A stretch of DNA of 49,472 bases from Clostridiales bacterium (GTDB lineage Bacteria; Bacillota; Clostridia; Oscillospirales; Oscillospiraceae): NCBI GenBank assembly GCA_019418025.1, contig DYCR01000011.1:1-49472 (forward strand), in the 5' to 3' direction. The position numbers were made by a program, and so were the translations under genes. The notes below the pieces were generated by a model that was not told the origin of the DNA, did no database searches, and saw only the letters and a list, made by a program, of their open reading frames with translations. Positions 8,961 through 17,715 of the stretch are shown here, one piece after another. Each line of letters opens with the position of its first letter. Positions within the stretch are counted from its first letter, which is position 1.

Positions 8961-8990
8961 TTGACAGCCTTTGCTTGGCTGTGATATATT
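8961..8990 (+). promoter_or_regulatory. Promoter for the PTS-EIIC-like protein
   Basis: Consensus TTGACA, 18-nt spacer, TATATT. Confidence 0.7.
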
Positions 8991-9077
8991 TATCGAAAAA
9001 AGGGCGGTCGTATGACTTGCCCTTTTATCATGTATTTTTACCTAAAATACGAAAAAACACCGGAAAGAAGTGACGAA

Positions 9078-10184
9078 ATGGGTAAATTCAAATCATTTTT
9101 ACAGCGGAAGGATATCGTGTTCTCCGGCAAACGCTACGGCATCGATGCTCTGGGCGCAATGGCTCAGGGCCTGTTCTGCACGCTGCTTGTGGGCACCATC
9201 CTGAATACCATCGGTCAGCAGTTCCACATTGATTTTCTCAATGCCGTTCTGGTCACCATCGGCAGCGGCGAGGGTGCCGTCAGCTACACCATCGGCGGAC
9301 TTGCCGGTGCGATGGTGGGCCCCGGCATCGCCATTGCCATCGGCTATGCCCTGCACTGCCCCAACATGGTGCTGTTTTCCCTGATTCCCGTGGGCTTTGC
9401 CACCAATGCCATGGGCGGCGCAGGCGGCCCTCTGGCCGTCTATGTGGTGGCCATTGCCGCCTCGGAATTCGGAAAGCTGGTGTCCAAGGAGACAAAGATC
9501 GACATTCTTGTGACCCCCACCGTGACCATTCTGGTGGGCATCGGCCTTGCTTATCTGGTAGCTGCTCCCATCGGCACCGCCGCTCAGGCCGTCGGCTCTG
9601 CCGTCATGTGGGCAACGGAGCTTCAGCCTCTGTTCATGGGCATTCTGGTCTCGGTCATCATGGGTCTTGCCCTGACCCTGCCCATCAGCTCCGCAGCCAT
9701 CTGCGCCGCCTTCGGTCTGACGGGACTTGCCGGAGGTGCCGCCGTGGCAGGCTGCTGCGCACAGATGGTTGGCTTTGCCGTGATGAGCTTTCGGGAAAAC
9801 CGCTGGGGCGGTCTGGTGGCTCAGGGTGTCGGCACCAGTATGCTGCAAATGAGCAACATCGTCCGCAATCCCCGCATCTGGATTCCTCCCACGCTGGCCT
9901 CCGCCATCACAGGCCCTCTGGCTACCACGGTGTTTGGGCTGCAAATGAACGGCGCAGCAGTCTCCTCCGGCATGGGGACCTGCGGCTTCGTGGGGCAGAT
10001 CGGCATTTACACCGGATGGGTCAATGACGTTGCCTCCGGAGCAAAGACCGCCATCACCGCCTTTGACTGGGCGGGTCTGGTGCTGATCTGCTTCGTGCTT
10101 CCGGCTGTGCTGAGCCTGTTTTTCTGCCAGATCCTGCGCAAATGGGGATGGATCAAGGAAAATGACCTGAAGCTTGAGCTGTAA
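9078..10184 (+). CDS. PTS EIIC-type 2 membrane protein (PF13303-like)
   Basis: 368 residues with about ten hydrophobic segments and many Gly/Ala-rich helices, for example GGLAGAMVGPGIAIAIG. It resembles the stand-alone PTS_EIIC_2 family, members of which lack EIIA/EIIB domains and conserved phosphorylation sites; their transport substrates are poorly known. The start at 9078 (MGKFKSFL) is chosen over an upstream in-frame ATG because GAAAGAAG lies at proper distance and the family begins here. No PTS partner gene lies nearby. Confidence 0.7.
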   Translation: MGKFKSFLQRKDIVFSGKRYGIDALGAMAQGLFCTLLVGTILNTIGQQFHIDFLNAVLVTIGSGEGAVSYTIGGLAGAMVGPGIAIAIGYALHCPNMVLFSLIPVGFATNAMGGAGGPLAVYVVAIAASEFGKLVSKETKIDILVTPTVTILVGIGLAYLVAAPIGTAAQAVGSAVMWATELQPLFMGILVSVIMGLALTLPISSAAICAAFGLTGLAGGAAVAGCCAQMVGFAVMSFRENRWGGLVAQGVGTSMLQMSNIVRNPRIWIPPTLASAITGPLATTVFGLQMNGAAVSSGMGTCGFVGQIGIYTGWVNDVASGAKTAITAFDWAGLVLICFVLPAVLSLFFCQILRKWGWIKENDLKLEL

Positions 10185-10187
10185 CAT

Positions 10188-10225
10188 AAAAAATCCTCGT
10201 ATTCCAAAGAATACGAGGATTTTTT
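10188..10225. terminator. Bidirectional terminator between convergent genes
   Basis: AAAAAATCCTCGTATTC and its complement around a 4-nt CAAA loop, giving A- and T-tracts on both sides. It serves the EIIC-like gene and the convergent DUF4091 gene. Confidence 0.9.
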
Positions 10226-10241
10226 GCCTATTAAAATGTCA

Positions 10242-11885
10242 TCAGTTTCCCTTTTTCAGCTGCTCATGCAGGGCCTTGCGCATAGCAGGCAGCGCCTCTG
10301 CATCTGTCGGATAGCTTGTGAAGGACAGCTCCCCAAGGGTCTGCCTCAGCCAATCGATGACCCCGTCCCGACCAAGCCGCTCCTGCAAAAGCTGAAGCGC
10401 TCTGTAATCCTGGAAGGCATCACGCATCACCTTCAGGCGGATACTGGGCACAGGGGTGCCGTCCGCTCCCGGGTAGACCAAGAACGAATCGCCGGAGGGG
10501 AAGCCATAGCCGGCATCGGTCACACGGTAAGGATCGACGGCCTCCTTGCTGTATTGGCTGTTCCAGAAGTTATAGCCCCAGCGCAGGAAGCCCTTCAGAT
10601 CCTCCTGATACAGCAGCACTCCCAAGATCCTGCCCCGAGACGAGGGCATCGCCATGAAGAAATTGGGGACCAGCTGATGCTGACTGCAGCAGCTGTATGT
10701 CCAGATCTCTCCTGCGCCCCTTTCGGCAAGGAACGGCTCCAGATGGTTCTCCGCCACCACGGGGATGGACACCAGACCCTGCTGATAGAATTGGAAGCTG
10801 CTCAGGGCATCGATAACGGGGCAGCCCTCCAGATACGGCACGATCATCTCTCTTGCGGCCCGATAATTGTCAAGCTGCTCCAGAGTCGGCTCGTCGGAAA
10901 CATGGAAATAGGTCTTTTCCTTGATGCCCAGACGCTTCAGCTCCCCGATGAGCTTGGGCAGGAAATCCGCCAGAAATGCCCCATAGGCCTCGCCGGTGGC
11001 CGGATCACCCCATCCCAGAATGGTCTTTTCCCCCTCAGGGGTCTGTTCATAGATCTCCGCCGGGCATCTTGCGCCCCATTGGGTGAAAAACGGCGCGATC
11101 TCAAAGTATTCGATGCCGCACTCCTGTGCCATCCGCACCCAACGCTCCAAAAGGGCAAAATCGAAGCCCCACCCCTCCGGACCTCTCGTGATCTTCACCA
11201 GCTGCCCCGGCATCCGGCGGCAGTCCGGCTCGATATCCAGAGAGGGTGTGAACACGGGGGTCAGCAGGGTGTCCATGCCGTGGGCCGCCGCCATGGCGAT
11301 GTAGCCCCGGGCAATTTCAAAAAAGCGGTCGGAATACATCCGGCAGCCGTACTGCTGGCACAGACAGTCGTTGTAAAACCACTCCGTGTGGCGCACCTGC
11401 TGCTTGGGCAATTCCTGACCGACCACCTCAAGCCGCAGCTGCTCGCAGCTTTGCAGGTTGCCCCGACGGTCCCGCAGCTGCACGGTGACGGAGCCGCTCT
11501 GCGCTCCGGCAGGAATGGCGATATCCACCCAGAACACCCGACAGATCCCGCTGCTGATGCGCACGGGTGTCCCATGATAGGGGTTCAGGATATCCGGAAT
11601 CAGCCCGGGGACCTTGGTGAGATAGGCTCCCGTGGAATCGGGATAGCAGGGATAGCTGCACGCCGCCCCCTCTACCAGAAAGACCTCCGCCTGACAGCCG
11701 GGTGCCTCCACCGACAGTATCCCGTAGCTGTCGTCGTGATAATCCCGATCAAAGGTGCAGGTAATCTGAAAGGAGACGGTCTCTCCCCAAAGGCCGGTGA
11801 TTTCCCCCAGTTCCGGGGCATGCATTCCGGAGAATGCGTCGATTTTTTCCAAGGATGAGTGAAATTTCTGAATGGCTGGCTTCAT
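10242..11885 (-). CDS. GH123-like glycoside hydrolase (DUF4091 family), second copy
   Basis: 547 residues, no signal peptide. Beta-sandwich N-terminus (about 1-160), then a barrel region with the adjacent acidic pair D331-E332 in FHVSDEPT, the expected catalytic site of GH123-like enzymes. The C-terminal DUF4091 region has GFLRWGYNFW and the VYPGADG motif. It shares architecture with the protein at 3245-4813 but is clearly divergent from it. It is divergent from a Gfo/Idh/MocA oxidoreductase and has a good promoter. Likely intracellular cleavage of an amino-sugar oligosaccharide; substrate unknown. Confidence 0.78.
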   Translation of the reverse strand: MKPAIQKFHSSLEKIDAFSGMHAPELGEITGLWGETVSFQITCTFDRDYHDDSYGILSVEAPGCQAEVFLVEGAACSYPCYPDSTGAYLTKVPGLIPDILNPYHGTPVRISSGICRVFWVDIAIPAGAQSGSVTVQLRDRRGNLQSCEQLRLEVVGQELPKQQVRHTEWFYNDCLCQQYGCRMYSDRFFEIARGYIAMAAAHGMDTLLTPVFTPSLDIEPDCRRMPGQLVKITRGPEGWGFDFALLERWVRMAQECGIEYFEIAPFFTQWGARCPAEIYEQTPEGEKTILGWGDPATGEAYGAFLADFLPKLIGELKRLGIKEKTYFHVSDEPTLEQLDNYRAAREMIVPYLEGCPVIDALSSFQFYQQGLVSIPVVAENHLEPFLAERGAGEIWTYSCCSQHQLVPNFFMAMPSSRGRILGVLLYQEDLKGFLRWGYNFWNSQYSKEAVDPYRVTDAGYGFPSGDSFLVYPGADGTPVPSIRLKVMRDAFQDYRALQLLQERLGRDGVIDWLRQTLGELSFTSYPTDAEALPAMRKALHEQLKKGN

Positions 11886-11926
11886 AGAATGGCACCTCGC
11901 GAATCCTTTTTTATTTTGACGGCTCC

Positions 11927-11955
11927 ATTATAGTCCACGGGTATCCTTTCGTCAA
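11927..11955 (-). promoter_or_regulatory. Promoter for the second DUF4091 gene
   Basis: TTGACG, 17-nt spacer, TATAAT, reading leftwards about 40 nt before the start codon. Confidence 0.75.
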
Positions 11956-12144
11956 ACAAAAAACACGGCAGAAAAAAGAATTGTCGAAAAGGAAAAAAAT
12001 GCAGCTTTCCCCCTGTCGTAAATCACCAAAAAAATGTCTGAAATTCTCAGCAGTCTGGGTTACCATAGGGACAGGAGGCCTTCACGGCCATCTAAAAACC
12101 ACCTCCCGCTGCAAATACATCAAGAGAAAAGGAAGTCATTTGCC

Positions 12145-13419
12145 ATGAATCAGAAGAAAATCAAGCTCATCATCGCCGGTCTCGGCGGACGCGGTCATGA
12201 CGCTTACAGCAACTATGCCCTCAAGCATTCCGAGGATGTGGAGGTCGTCGCCATTGCCGACCCCCGCCCCGACCGGCTCAAGATCGCTCAGGAGGAATGG
12301 CAGCTGCCCGACGACAAATGCTTTGCAACTGCTGAGGAGCTGTTCGCTCAGGAAAAAATGGCGGATGCCGCCGTCATCGCCACTCAGGACAAGCAGCATG
12401 TCGCCCACGCAGAGGCCGCCATGAAGGCAGGCTACCACCTGCTTTTGGAAAAGCCGGTAGCCGTAGATATCGAGGGCTGCCTGAAGGTGCTGCAGCTGTC
12501 CAAGCAGTACAAGCGCCATGTGGTGGTGTGCCATGTGCTGCGCTACACCCCCTTCTACAACACCATCAAGCGGTTCATCGACGAGGGGCGGATCGGCGAG
12601 GTCGTCACCATTCAGGCCATGGAGCAGGTGGGCTACTGGCACCACGCCCACAGCTATGTCCGGGGCAACTGGCGCCGCTGCGACCAGTCAAGCCCCATGA
12701 TCCTTGCAAAGTGCTGCCACGATATGGACATCCTCATCTGGCTCACCGGCAAGCGGGCAAAGCGGGTAAGCTCCTACGGCAGCAACTACCTGTTCCGGCA
12801 GGAAAAGGCCCCCGCAGGCGCCGCTCAGCGGTGCTTGGACTGCCCTGTCCGCTCGGAGTGTCCCTATGATGCGGTGCGCTATTATCTGGAAAGTCCCGAC
12901 TCCGGCGTATGCTCCGGTCACGTGGGCTGGCCCATCAACGTCCTTGCGGCAAACCCCACCCAGGAAACCATCACCGAGGCTCTGCGCAGCGGTCCCTACG
13001 GACGCTGTGTCTACCACTGCGACAACGACGTGGTGGATCATCAGGTGGTCAATATCCAGTTGGAGGACGATGTGACCATCAACTTCACCATGTCCGCCTT
13101 CACCGAGCGGTGCTGCCGCACCATCAAGGTCATGGGCACCCACGGCTGCATCGAGGGCAACATGGATGAATCCACCCTGCTGTGGCACGACTTCCAAGGC
13201 CACAAGGAGACCATCGACTTAAACGCCATCAACGGGCCGATGGTAGGCCACGGCGGCGGTGACGTCATCATGATGAAGCAGTTTATCGACCTGCTTGCAA
13301 GGGGCGATGATTCCGAAATGCTCTCTTCCGTCCAGAATTCCATCGAGAGTCATCTGGTGGCTCTGCTTGCGGAAAAATCCCGACTGGCAGACGGCGAAAG
13401 CATCACCGTGGAGTGCTGA
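12145..13419 (+). CDS. Gfo/Idh/MocA-family oxidoreductase
   Basis: 424 residues. N-terminal Rossmann fold with the dinucleotide loop IAGLGGRG and the family motif EKPVA (LLLEKPVAVD) containing the conserved Lys-Pro. The middle contains a cysteine cluster, C-x2-C-x5-C in RCLDCPVRSECPYDA, seen in a subset of the family where its function is unclear. Members oxidise or reduce sugars with NAD(P). The start at ATG 12145 follows AAAAGGAAG. Its divergence from a DUF4091 hydrolase points to a shared sugar pathway (inference). Confidence 0.88.
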   Translation: MNQKKIKLIIAGLGGRGHDAYSNYALKHSEDVEVVAIADPRPDRLKIAQEEWQLPDDKCFATAEELFAQEKMADAAVIATQDKQHVAHAEAAMKAGYHLLLEKPVAVDIEGCLKVLQLSKQYKRHVVVCHVLRYTPFYNTIKRFIDEGRIGEVVTIQAMEQVGYWHHAHSYVRGNWRRCDQSSPMILAKCCHDMDILIWLTGKRAKRVSSYGSNYLFRQEKAPAGAAQRCLDCPVRSECPYDAVRYYLESPDSGVCSGHVGWPINVLAANPTQETITEALRSGPYGRCVYHCDNDVVDHQVVNIQLEDDVTINFTMSAFTERCCRTIKVMGTHGCIEGNMDESTLLWHDFQGHKETIDLNAINGPMVGHGGGDVIMMKQFIDLLARGDDSEMLSSVQNSIESHLVALLAEKSRLADGESITVEC

Positions 13420-13436
13420 TCCAAAACATAAACAAC

Positions 13437-13476
13437 TGCCCGAAAGCCTAAAACACGGCTTTCGGGCATATTTTTT
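13437..13476 (+). repeat. Dispersed TGCCCGAAA hairpin, copy 2 (terminator)
   Basis: TGCCCGAAAGCC and GGCTTTCGGGCA arms around an 8-nt loop, then TA and six Ts. It terminates the oxidoreductase gene. Unlike most copies it has no second local hairpin directly upstream. Confidence 0.85.
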
Positions 13477-13515
13477 CCACAGACAGCAAGATGCAGGCGT
13501 TTCCGCCTTTGGCGG

Positions 13516-14406
13516 TCATTCCGTTTTTTTCAGATATTCCCCCAAGGTATGCCCCGTCTCTCTTTTATAAAACTTGGAAAAATAATGGATGGAGCTGAAG
13601 TGGAACAGCTCTGCCAGCTCCGTAAAATTCCGGTCCTTCTGCTGAAGATGATATTCGATTCTGGCAACCACGCATTTTCGGTAATACTGCATGACGCTGT
13701 ATCCGGTGGTCTGCCGGAACATGGTTTTCAGGCGGGTCTGGCTGATGTTGAAGTGGTTGACCAGATCCAGAAAGCTGATATTGTTGTAGATATTCGCCTG
13801 AAGGTACAAAATGATCTGCCGGACGGTTTTGTAATCCTCCCCCATCGATTGCAGAGGCAGGGTCTGGATCTGGGAAGGGCAGTCCCGCTGCTTGCGGTAC
13901 AGCGACACCAGCAGCTGCTCCAAAAGGATGCCGATGAGCTGTCTGCCTCCCGGCACATGCTCCGGCTCCTCAGGGTCTGCCTTGCTGTAAATGAGGTTCT
14001 TCCCCAAGGGCTTGCCGTACACGCCCTTGGCCTCGTCCAATATGTGCCGGAACAGCCCCCGCTCCTGCATGCTCAGGGTAAAGATGCTGTCCCGAAACTG
14101 CTCAAGCATCTCGAGGCTGCCGTCAAAGGAGATCACGATGATGTCGCAGTCCTCCGCTTCGTCCGACGGCGCACCCGTGCGGAAATTATGGAAGGTGTTG
14201 GGGTGGTGAAAGATCATCTGCCCTTTTTCCAGTGTGTACGGCTGCGAGCCGTTGATGCCGCTGGCTCTGCCCCGATCCACATAGATGATCTCCCAAAAAT
14301 CGTGGCTCTCTCCCGGAAAGAAATAGCCACTTTTGTGCTGAAAATAATACAGGGTGTACAGCTCGGTCACCCGGAATATCGGTTGGATGGAAACTGGTGT
14401 CAGCAC
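13516..14406 (-). CDS. AraC-family transcriptional regulator
   Basis: 296 residues from GTG 14406, chosen because an AGGGGG-type ribosome binding site precedes it; an upstream in-frame extension runs through the promoter. N-terminal cupin sugar-binding domain (HDFWEIIYVDRG, then YTLEKGQMIFHHPNTFHNF) and C-terminal double helix-turn-helix (about 195-296) ending in the signature region SSIHYFSKFYKRETG. It probably senses a sugar and controls the neighbouring DUF4091/oxidoreductase genes or others. Confidence 0.88.
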   Translation of the reverse strand: MLTPVSIQPIFRVTELYTLYYFQHKSGYFFPGESHDFWEIIYVDRGRASGINGSQPYTLEKGQMIFHHPNTFHNFRTGAPSDEAEDCDIIVISFDGSLEMLEQFRDSIFTLSMQERGLFRHILDEAKGVYGKPLGKNLIYSKADPEEPEHVPGGRQLIGILLEQLLVSLYRKQRDCPSQIQTLPLQSMGEDYKTVRQIILYLQANIYNNISFLDLVNHFNISQTRLKTMFRQTTGYSVMQYYRKCVVARIEYHLQQKDRNFTELAELFHFSSIHYFSKFYKRETGHTLGEYLKKTE

Positions 14407-14482
14407 GGTCTTTCCCCCTGTTCCTCCCACACGGCCCTGCTCTGTCGGCCTCTTGTCGTGGGGTATTGTGCTTTTTATCCAC

Positions 14483-14511
14483 ATTATATACCACGGATCT
14501 GTGGAAGTCCA
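14483..14511 (-). promoter_or_regulatory. Promoter for the AraC regulator
   Basis: TGGACT, 17-nt spacer, TATAAT reading leftwards. Confidence 0.55.
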
Positions 14512-14555
14512 TGGGCAGGCCCCATTTTCCCCGAAACACATCTGCCCAAACGGTC

Positions 14556-14584
14556 TATGCAAATCCACGGCACAGTGCTATAAT
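14556..14584 (+). promoter_or_regulatory. Promoter for the asparaginase-like gene
   Basis: TATAAT with a weak -35 (TATGCA) at 17-nt spacing, 48 nt before the start codon. Confidence 0.45.
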
Positions 14585-14632
14585 AACAGCACTTCCCCCG
14601 CCATCATACCTTTTGAAAGAAGGAATCCCCAT

Positions 14633-15646
14633 ATGAATAAACACGACACCGCCGTGCTGACCGAGGAATACCGCGGCGAGCTTTTGGATCTGATCCACGA
14701 GGGCTATGTGTGCATCGTGGACGAAAAGGGCCGCGTCATCGGTCACGCAGGCAGCCCCGATGCCATGGTCTACTACCGCTCCGCCTCCAAGCCCATTCAG
14801 GCCCTGCCCGTCATCGCCATGGGTCTGGACGAGAAATACGGCCTGACCCCCGAGGAGACCGTGATCTTCTCCGGCTCCCATCTGGGCGAGGACTTCCATG
14901 TGGATGCCATCACCTCCATCGCCCAAAAGGCAGGACTGGATCTTGAGGAGCTGATCATGAAGCCCACCGTCCCGGGCAGCACCGCCGCCAACGAGGCCCG
15001 CATCCGCAAGGGACTGCCCAAGGCCAAGATCTACCACAATTGCAGCGGCAAGCACACCGGGGCCATGCTGATCCAGAAGGAGCTGGACCCCGATCACGTC
15101 GCCGACTACTGGAAGGTGGACTCGGCCGCCCAGAAGGAGATCCTCAGAACCATCTCCGTACTGTCAGAATTTCCGGCAGAGCAGATCGGCATCGGCATTG
15201 ACGGCTGCGGCGTGCCCGTATTTGCCGTACCTATGAAAAATATCGCCGTTGCCTTTAAGAATCTGGCCTGCATCGACACCATTTCCGATACCCCCCTGCG
15301 GGAGGCCGCCCGTCGGTACGTCCCCAGAATCCACCAAAATCCCCTGATGATGCGTGGCACCGATTTCCTCTGCTCCCTGATCAACTACGATCCCAACATC
15401 GTGGCCAAGGGCGGCGCCAACGGCGTGTACGGCATCGGACTGAAAAAAGAGCGCATTGGCATTGCCTTCAAGCTCAAAGACGGCACCGAGGCTGTCTGGC
15501 CCATTGTCATCAAGGAGATCTTCAATCAGATCGGCTATTATAACGATGAGACCTTCCGGATGCTCGACAGGCTTAACAGCGGTACGATCTACAACGACAA
15601 CGGCACTCCGGTGGGCAGCTGCAAGGCCGTGTTCCGACTTTCCTGA
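14633..15646 (+). CDS. Asparaginase, type II thermolabile family (PF06089)
   Basis: 337 residues. Family motifs: SASKPIQ with S50 and K53, CSGKH with C137 and K140, and DGCGVPVFA with C192. They line up with the Ser-Lys pairs and the Cys/Lys metal site described for the Rhizobium etli ReAV asparaginase (from memory of that family). Predicted reaction: asparagine to aspartate plus ammonia. No signal peptide, so cytoplasmic. ATG 14633 follows AAGAAGGA. A hairpin terminator follows the gene. Confidence 0.88.
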   Translation: MNKHDTAVLTEEYRGELLDLIHEGYVCIVDEKGRVIGHAGSPDAMVYYRSASKPIQALPVIAMGLDEKYGLTPEETVIFSGSHLGEDFHVDAITSIAQKAGLDLEELIMKPTVPGSTAANEARIRKGLPKAKIYHNCSGKHTGAMLIQKELDPDHVADYWKVDSAAQKEILRTISVLSEFPAEQIGIGIDGCGVPVFAVPMKNIAVAFKNLACIDTISDTPLREAARRYVPRIHQNPLMMRGTDFLCSLINYDPNIVAKGGANGVYGIGLKKERIGIAFKLKDGTEAVWPIVIKEIFNQIGYYNDETFRMLDRLNSGTIYNDNGTPVGSCKAVFRLS

Positions 15647-15651
15647 CGAAT

Positions 15652-15681
15652 ATCCCATGGCTGCACCGGCTGCCATGGGAT
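15652..15681 (+). terminator. Terminator after the asparaginase gene
   Basis: ATCCCATGG and CCATGGGAT arms with a 12-nt loop followed by GTTTTCTGTTTTT. Confidence 0.8.
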
Positions 15682-15741
15682 GTTTTCTGTTTTTAATATT
15701 TTGTTTTAAAAATGTCACTTTTTTGTAATTATCAAGAAAAA

Positions 15742-15810
15742 ACAGCCGACGGAAGTAAAGAATTTTTAAGAATCAAAGGATTGACTTTTTCCGCTCGGCT
15801 GTGGTACGAT
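15742..15810 (+). promoter_or_regulatory. Promoter and flanking inverted repeat upstream of the YgjP-like gene
   Basis: TTGACT (15781-15786), 18-nt spacer, TACGAT (15805-15810). An inverted repeat ACAGCCGA (15742-15749) and TCGGCTGT (15795-15802) brackets the -35 element, with further complementary bases inside the arms. Because one arm lies in the promoter spacer, it may be an operator. Confidence 0.5.
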
Positions 15811-15863
15811 GACGAGGCTCGGGAGGCACGAGGACCTTCCCTGCCGCTTATGGAGGAGCTGCT

Positions 15864-16412
15864 GTGGACCAACGACCCATTTCCTATACCATCATTCCCG
15901 GCAACCGAAAAACCGTCGCCATCCAGATCAAGCCGGACGGCACGGTGATCGTGCGCTGCCCCAGAGGGATGCAGCAGGTGGATGCCTTTGTCCGCAGCAA
16001 AGCCCACTGGATCAGAAGTCACCTTGCCGCCCAAGAACAAAATCCCCCGCTGCCGCCCCTGACTCAGGAGCAGCTTCGGCAGCTTGCCTGTCAGGGCAAG
16101 GTCCGCATCGCTCAGCGGGTGGCCCATTTTGCCCCACTGGTGGGGGTGGACTACGGACGCATCTCCATCCGTGCCCAGCGCAGCCGTTGGGGCAGCTGCA
16201 GCAGCAAGGGCAATCTGAATTTCAACTGCCTGCTGATGCTGATGCCCGATCACGTGGTGGATTATGTGGTGGTCCACGAGCTGTGCCACCGCAGACAGAT
16301 GAACCATTCCAAGGAGTTCTGGGATTTGGTGGGGACGATCCTGCCGGATTACCCCGAGGCGAAGAAGTGGCTGAAGGACAACGGCGGCCCACTGATCGCC
16401 CGACTTCCGTAA
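15864..16412 (+). CDS. YgjP-like zinc metallopeptidase (DUF45, M48 relative)
   Basis: 182 residues. It contains the family signature SRWGSCSSKGNLNFN followed by the zinc motif HELCH with the downstream NHSKEFW, giving the HExxH and third His ligand arrangement. GTG 15864 follows GGAGGAG. YgjP-family proteins are small soluble metalloproteins, often linked to phosphatase or restriction functions, but the substrate is not established. Confidence 0.85.
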   Translation: MDQRPISYTIIPGNRKTVAIQIKPDGTVIVRCPRGMQQVDAFVRSKAHWIRSHLAAQEQNPPLPPLTQEQLRQLACQGKVRIAQRVAHFAPLVGVDYGRISIRAQRSRWGSCSSKGNLNFNCLLMLMPDHVVDYVVVHELCHRRQMNHSKEFWDLVGTILPDYPEAKKWLKDNGGPLIARLP

Positions 16413-16476
16413 ATTCCGGGAATAAAACGGCGAAAACCTGAAAAATTAACAATATATTCCGAAAAAGGAGTCAAAT

Positions 16477-17352
16477 ATGAAAAACATCGTCACGAAAATC
16501 ATTACACTTTCCATGGTGGGCGTCCTGCTGGCAGGCTGCTCCGGCAAGACCCCTGCCCCCACCGACAAGCCCGCCGGCAAACCCTCCGGCAGCGAACCGC
16601 TGATGTATTCAAACCTCACCGATGCCGCATCTCAGCAGGAGGTCAGCGACGTCCTACAGGCCCACGGTGTCACCGCCGAGCAGGCCAACACCCTGACGGC
16701 ATGGGCCAACGACTTTAACACCCGCATCACGTCCGATCCCCTGCCCGAGGGCTTCAACCCCATGGAAAAAGAGGGCAACAACTATACCGATGTGCTGATC
16801 AATTTCAGAGAAGCCCCCGACGGCTTCATCTATCCCGAGGCAAACTGCCGTCTGGCAAGCTATCTGCTGATGAAGAACATGGTCAAGACCAACATGACCA
16901 AGGATGACACCGACACCTACCTGATACTGGATCTGGATGCCATCGACACCTACGACCCCTTCCGCATGAGCCCCGAGGAAAAGGACAACTTCACCACCCT
17001 GTTCAACTGGGTTCCCCTGAAGGGTGCCGACAAGCTGGAGGAGCATGTCGCCCTGATCCAGCAGGCATGGAAGGACCGGGCCATCCAGATCTCCGGCAAC
17101 GGCATTTCCCTGATCACCGTCTACCTGCACTCCACCTTTGACGATGCCCGCTTTGTGGGTCACTCCGGTGTTCTCGTCGATACCGGAGACGGGCTGCTGT
17201 TTGTGGAAAAGTACGGCCCTCAGGCCCCCTTCCAGGCGACCAAATTCAACAACCGTGATGAGCTGAAATACTATCTGGTCAGCAGACGGGACCTGTACGG
17301 TGACGAAACCGAGCTTGAGCCCATCGTCATGGAAAACGATCAGGTCATCTGA
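16477..17352 (+). CDS. DUF4300-family lipoprotein
   Basis: 291 residues. Signal peptide with lipobox LLAGC (Cys near residue 21), then a Pro/Lys/Ser-rich linker and a globular domain beginning YSNLTDAASQQEV, which I recognise as the DUF4300 pattern. The protein would be anchored on the outer face of the membrane. Function is not known. It has an AAAGGAG ribosome binding site and ends in a strong terminator. Confidence 0.75.
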   Translation: MKNIVTKIITLSMVGVLLAGCSGKTPAPTDKPAGKPSGSEPLMYSNLTDAASQQEVSDVLQAHGVTAEQANTLTAWANDFNTRITSDPLPEGFNPMEKEGNNYTDVLINFREAPDGFIYPEANCRLASYLLMKNMVKTNMTKDDTDTYLILDLDAIDTYDPFRMSPEEKDNFTTLFNWVPLKGADKLEEHVALIQQAWKDRAIQISGNGISLITVYLHSTFDDARFVGHSGVLVDTGDGLLFVEKYGPQAPFQATKFNNRDELKYYLVSRRDLYGDETELEPIVMENDQVI

Positions 17353-17372
17353 TCCGCTCACAAAAATAACCG

Positions 17373-17410
17373 ACGGCACGGACCAATTCATTGGCCCGTG
17401 CCGTTTTTTT
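17373..17410 (+). terminator. Terminator after the DUF4300 gene
   Basis: ACGGCACGG and CCGTGCCGT outer arms with CCAA/TTGG inner pairs, followed by seven Ts. Confidence 0.92.
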
Positions 17411-17499
17411 CCCTCCGGTGTCTGCGTGACCTTATCACGGAGACACACCCCCTGCTTATGCTATCATATCCCAAGAAATTTTCAGGAGGGATCGGTTCT

Positions 17500-17715
17500 A
17501 TGGAAACGGAAAAAAAGCGCGTTCGGAAGAAGGCCTCTGTGAATGAGGATCTATGCGTGGCATGCGGCTGCTGTGTCAAGGTTTGTCCCACGGCGGCTAT
17601 TTCTATTGTCTGGGGCGTTATGGCGCAGGTAGACAAGGCAAGGTGTGTGGGCTGCGGCAAATGTGCCAAGGAATGTCCCGGCTCCATCATCACCATTGAG
17701 GAGGCAGACGCATGA
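17500..17715 (+). CDS. 2x[4Fe-4S] ferredoxin
   Basis: 71 residues. Two cluster motifs: C-x2-C-x2-C-x3-CP in CVACGCCVKVCP and CVGCGKCAKECP. The start at ATG 17500 follows AGGAGGG. It overlaps the next gene by four bases (ATGA), so ferredoxin and the NapH-like membrane protein are translationally coupled and probably work as one electron-transfer unit. Confidence 0.9.
   Translation: METEKKRVRKKASVNEDLCVACGCCVKVCPTAAISIVWGVMAQVDKARCVGCGKCAKECPGSIITIEEADA

Noticed and set aside
10224..11858. 544-codon plus-strand ORF opposite the second DUF4091 gene
   Set aside because: The minus strand encodes a recognisable GH123-like protein with promoter and ribosome binding site; the plus frame matches nothing.
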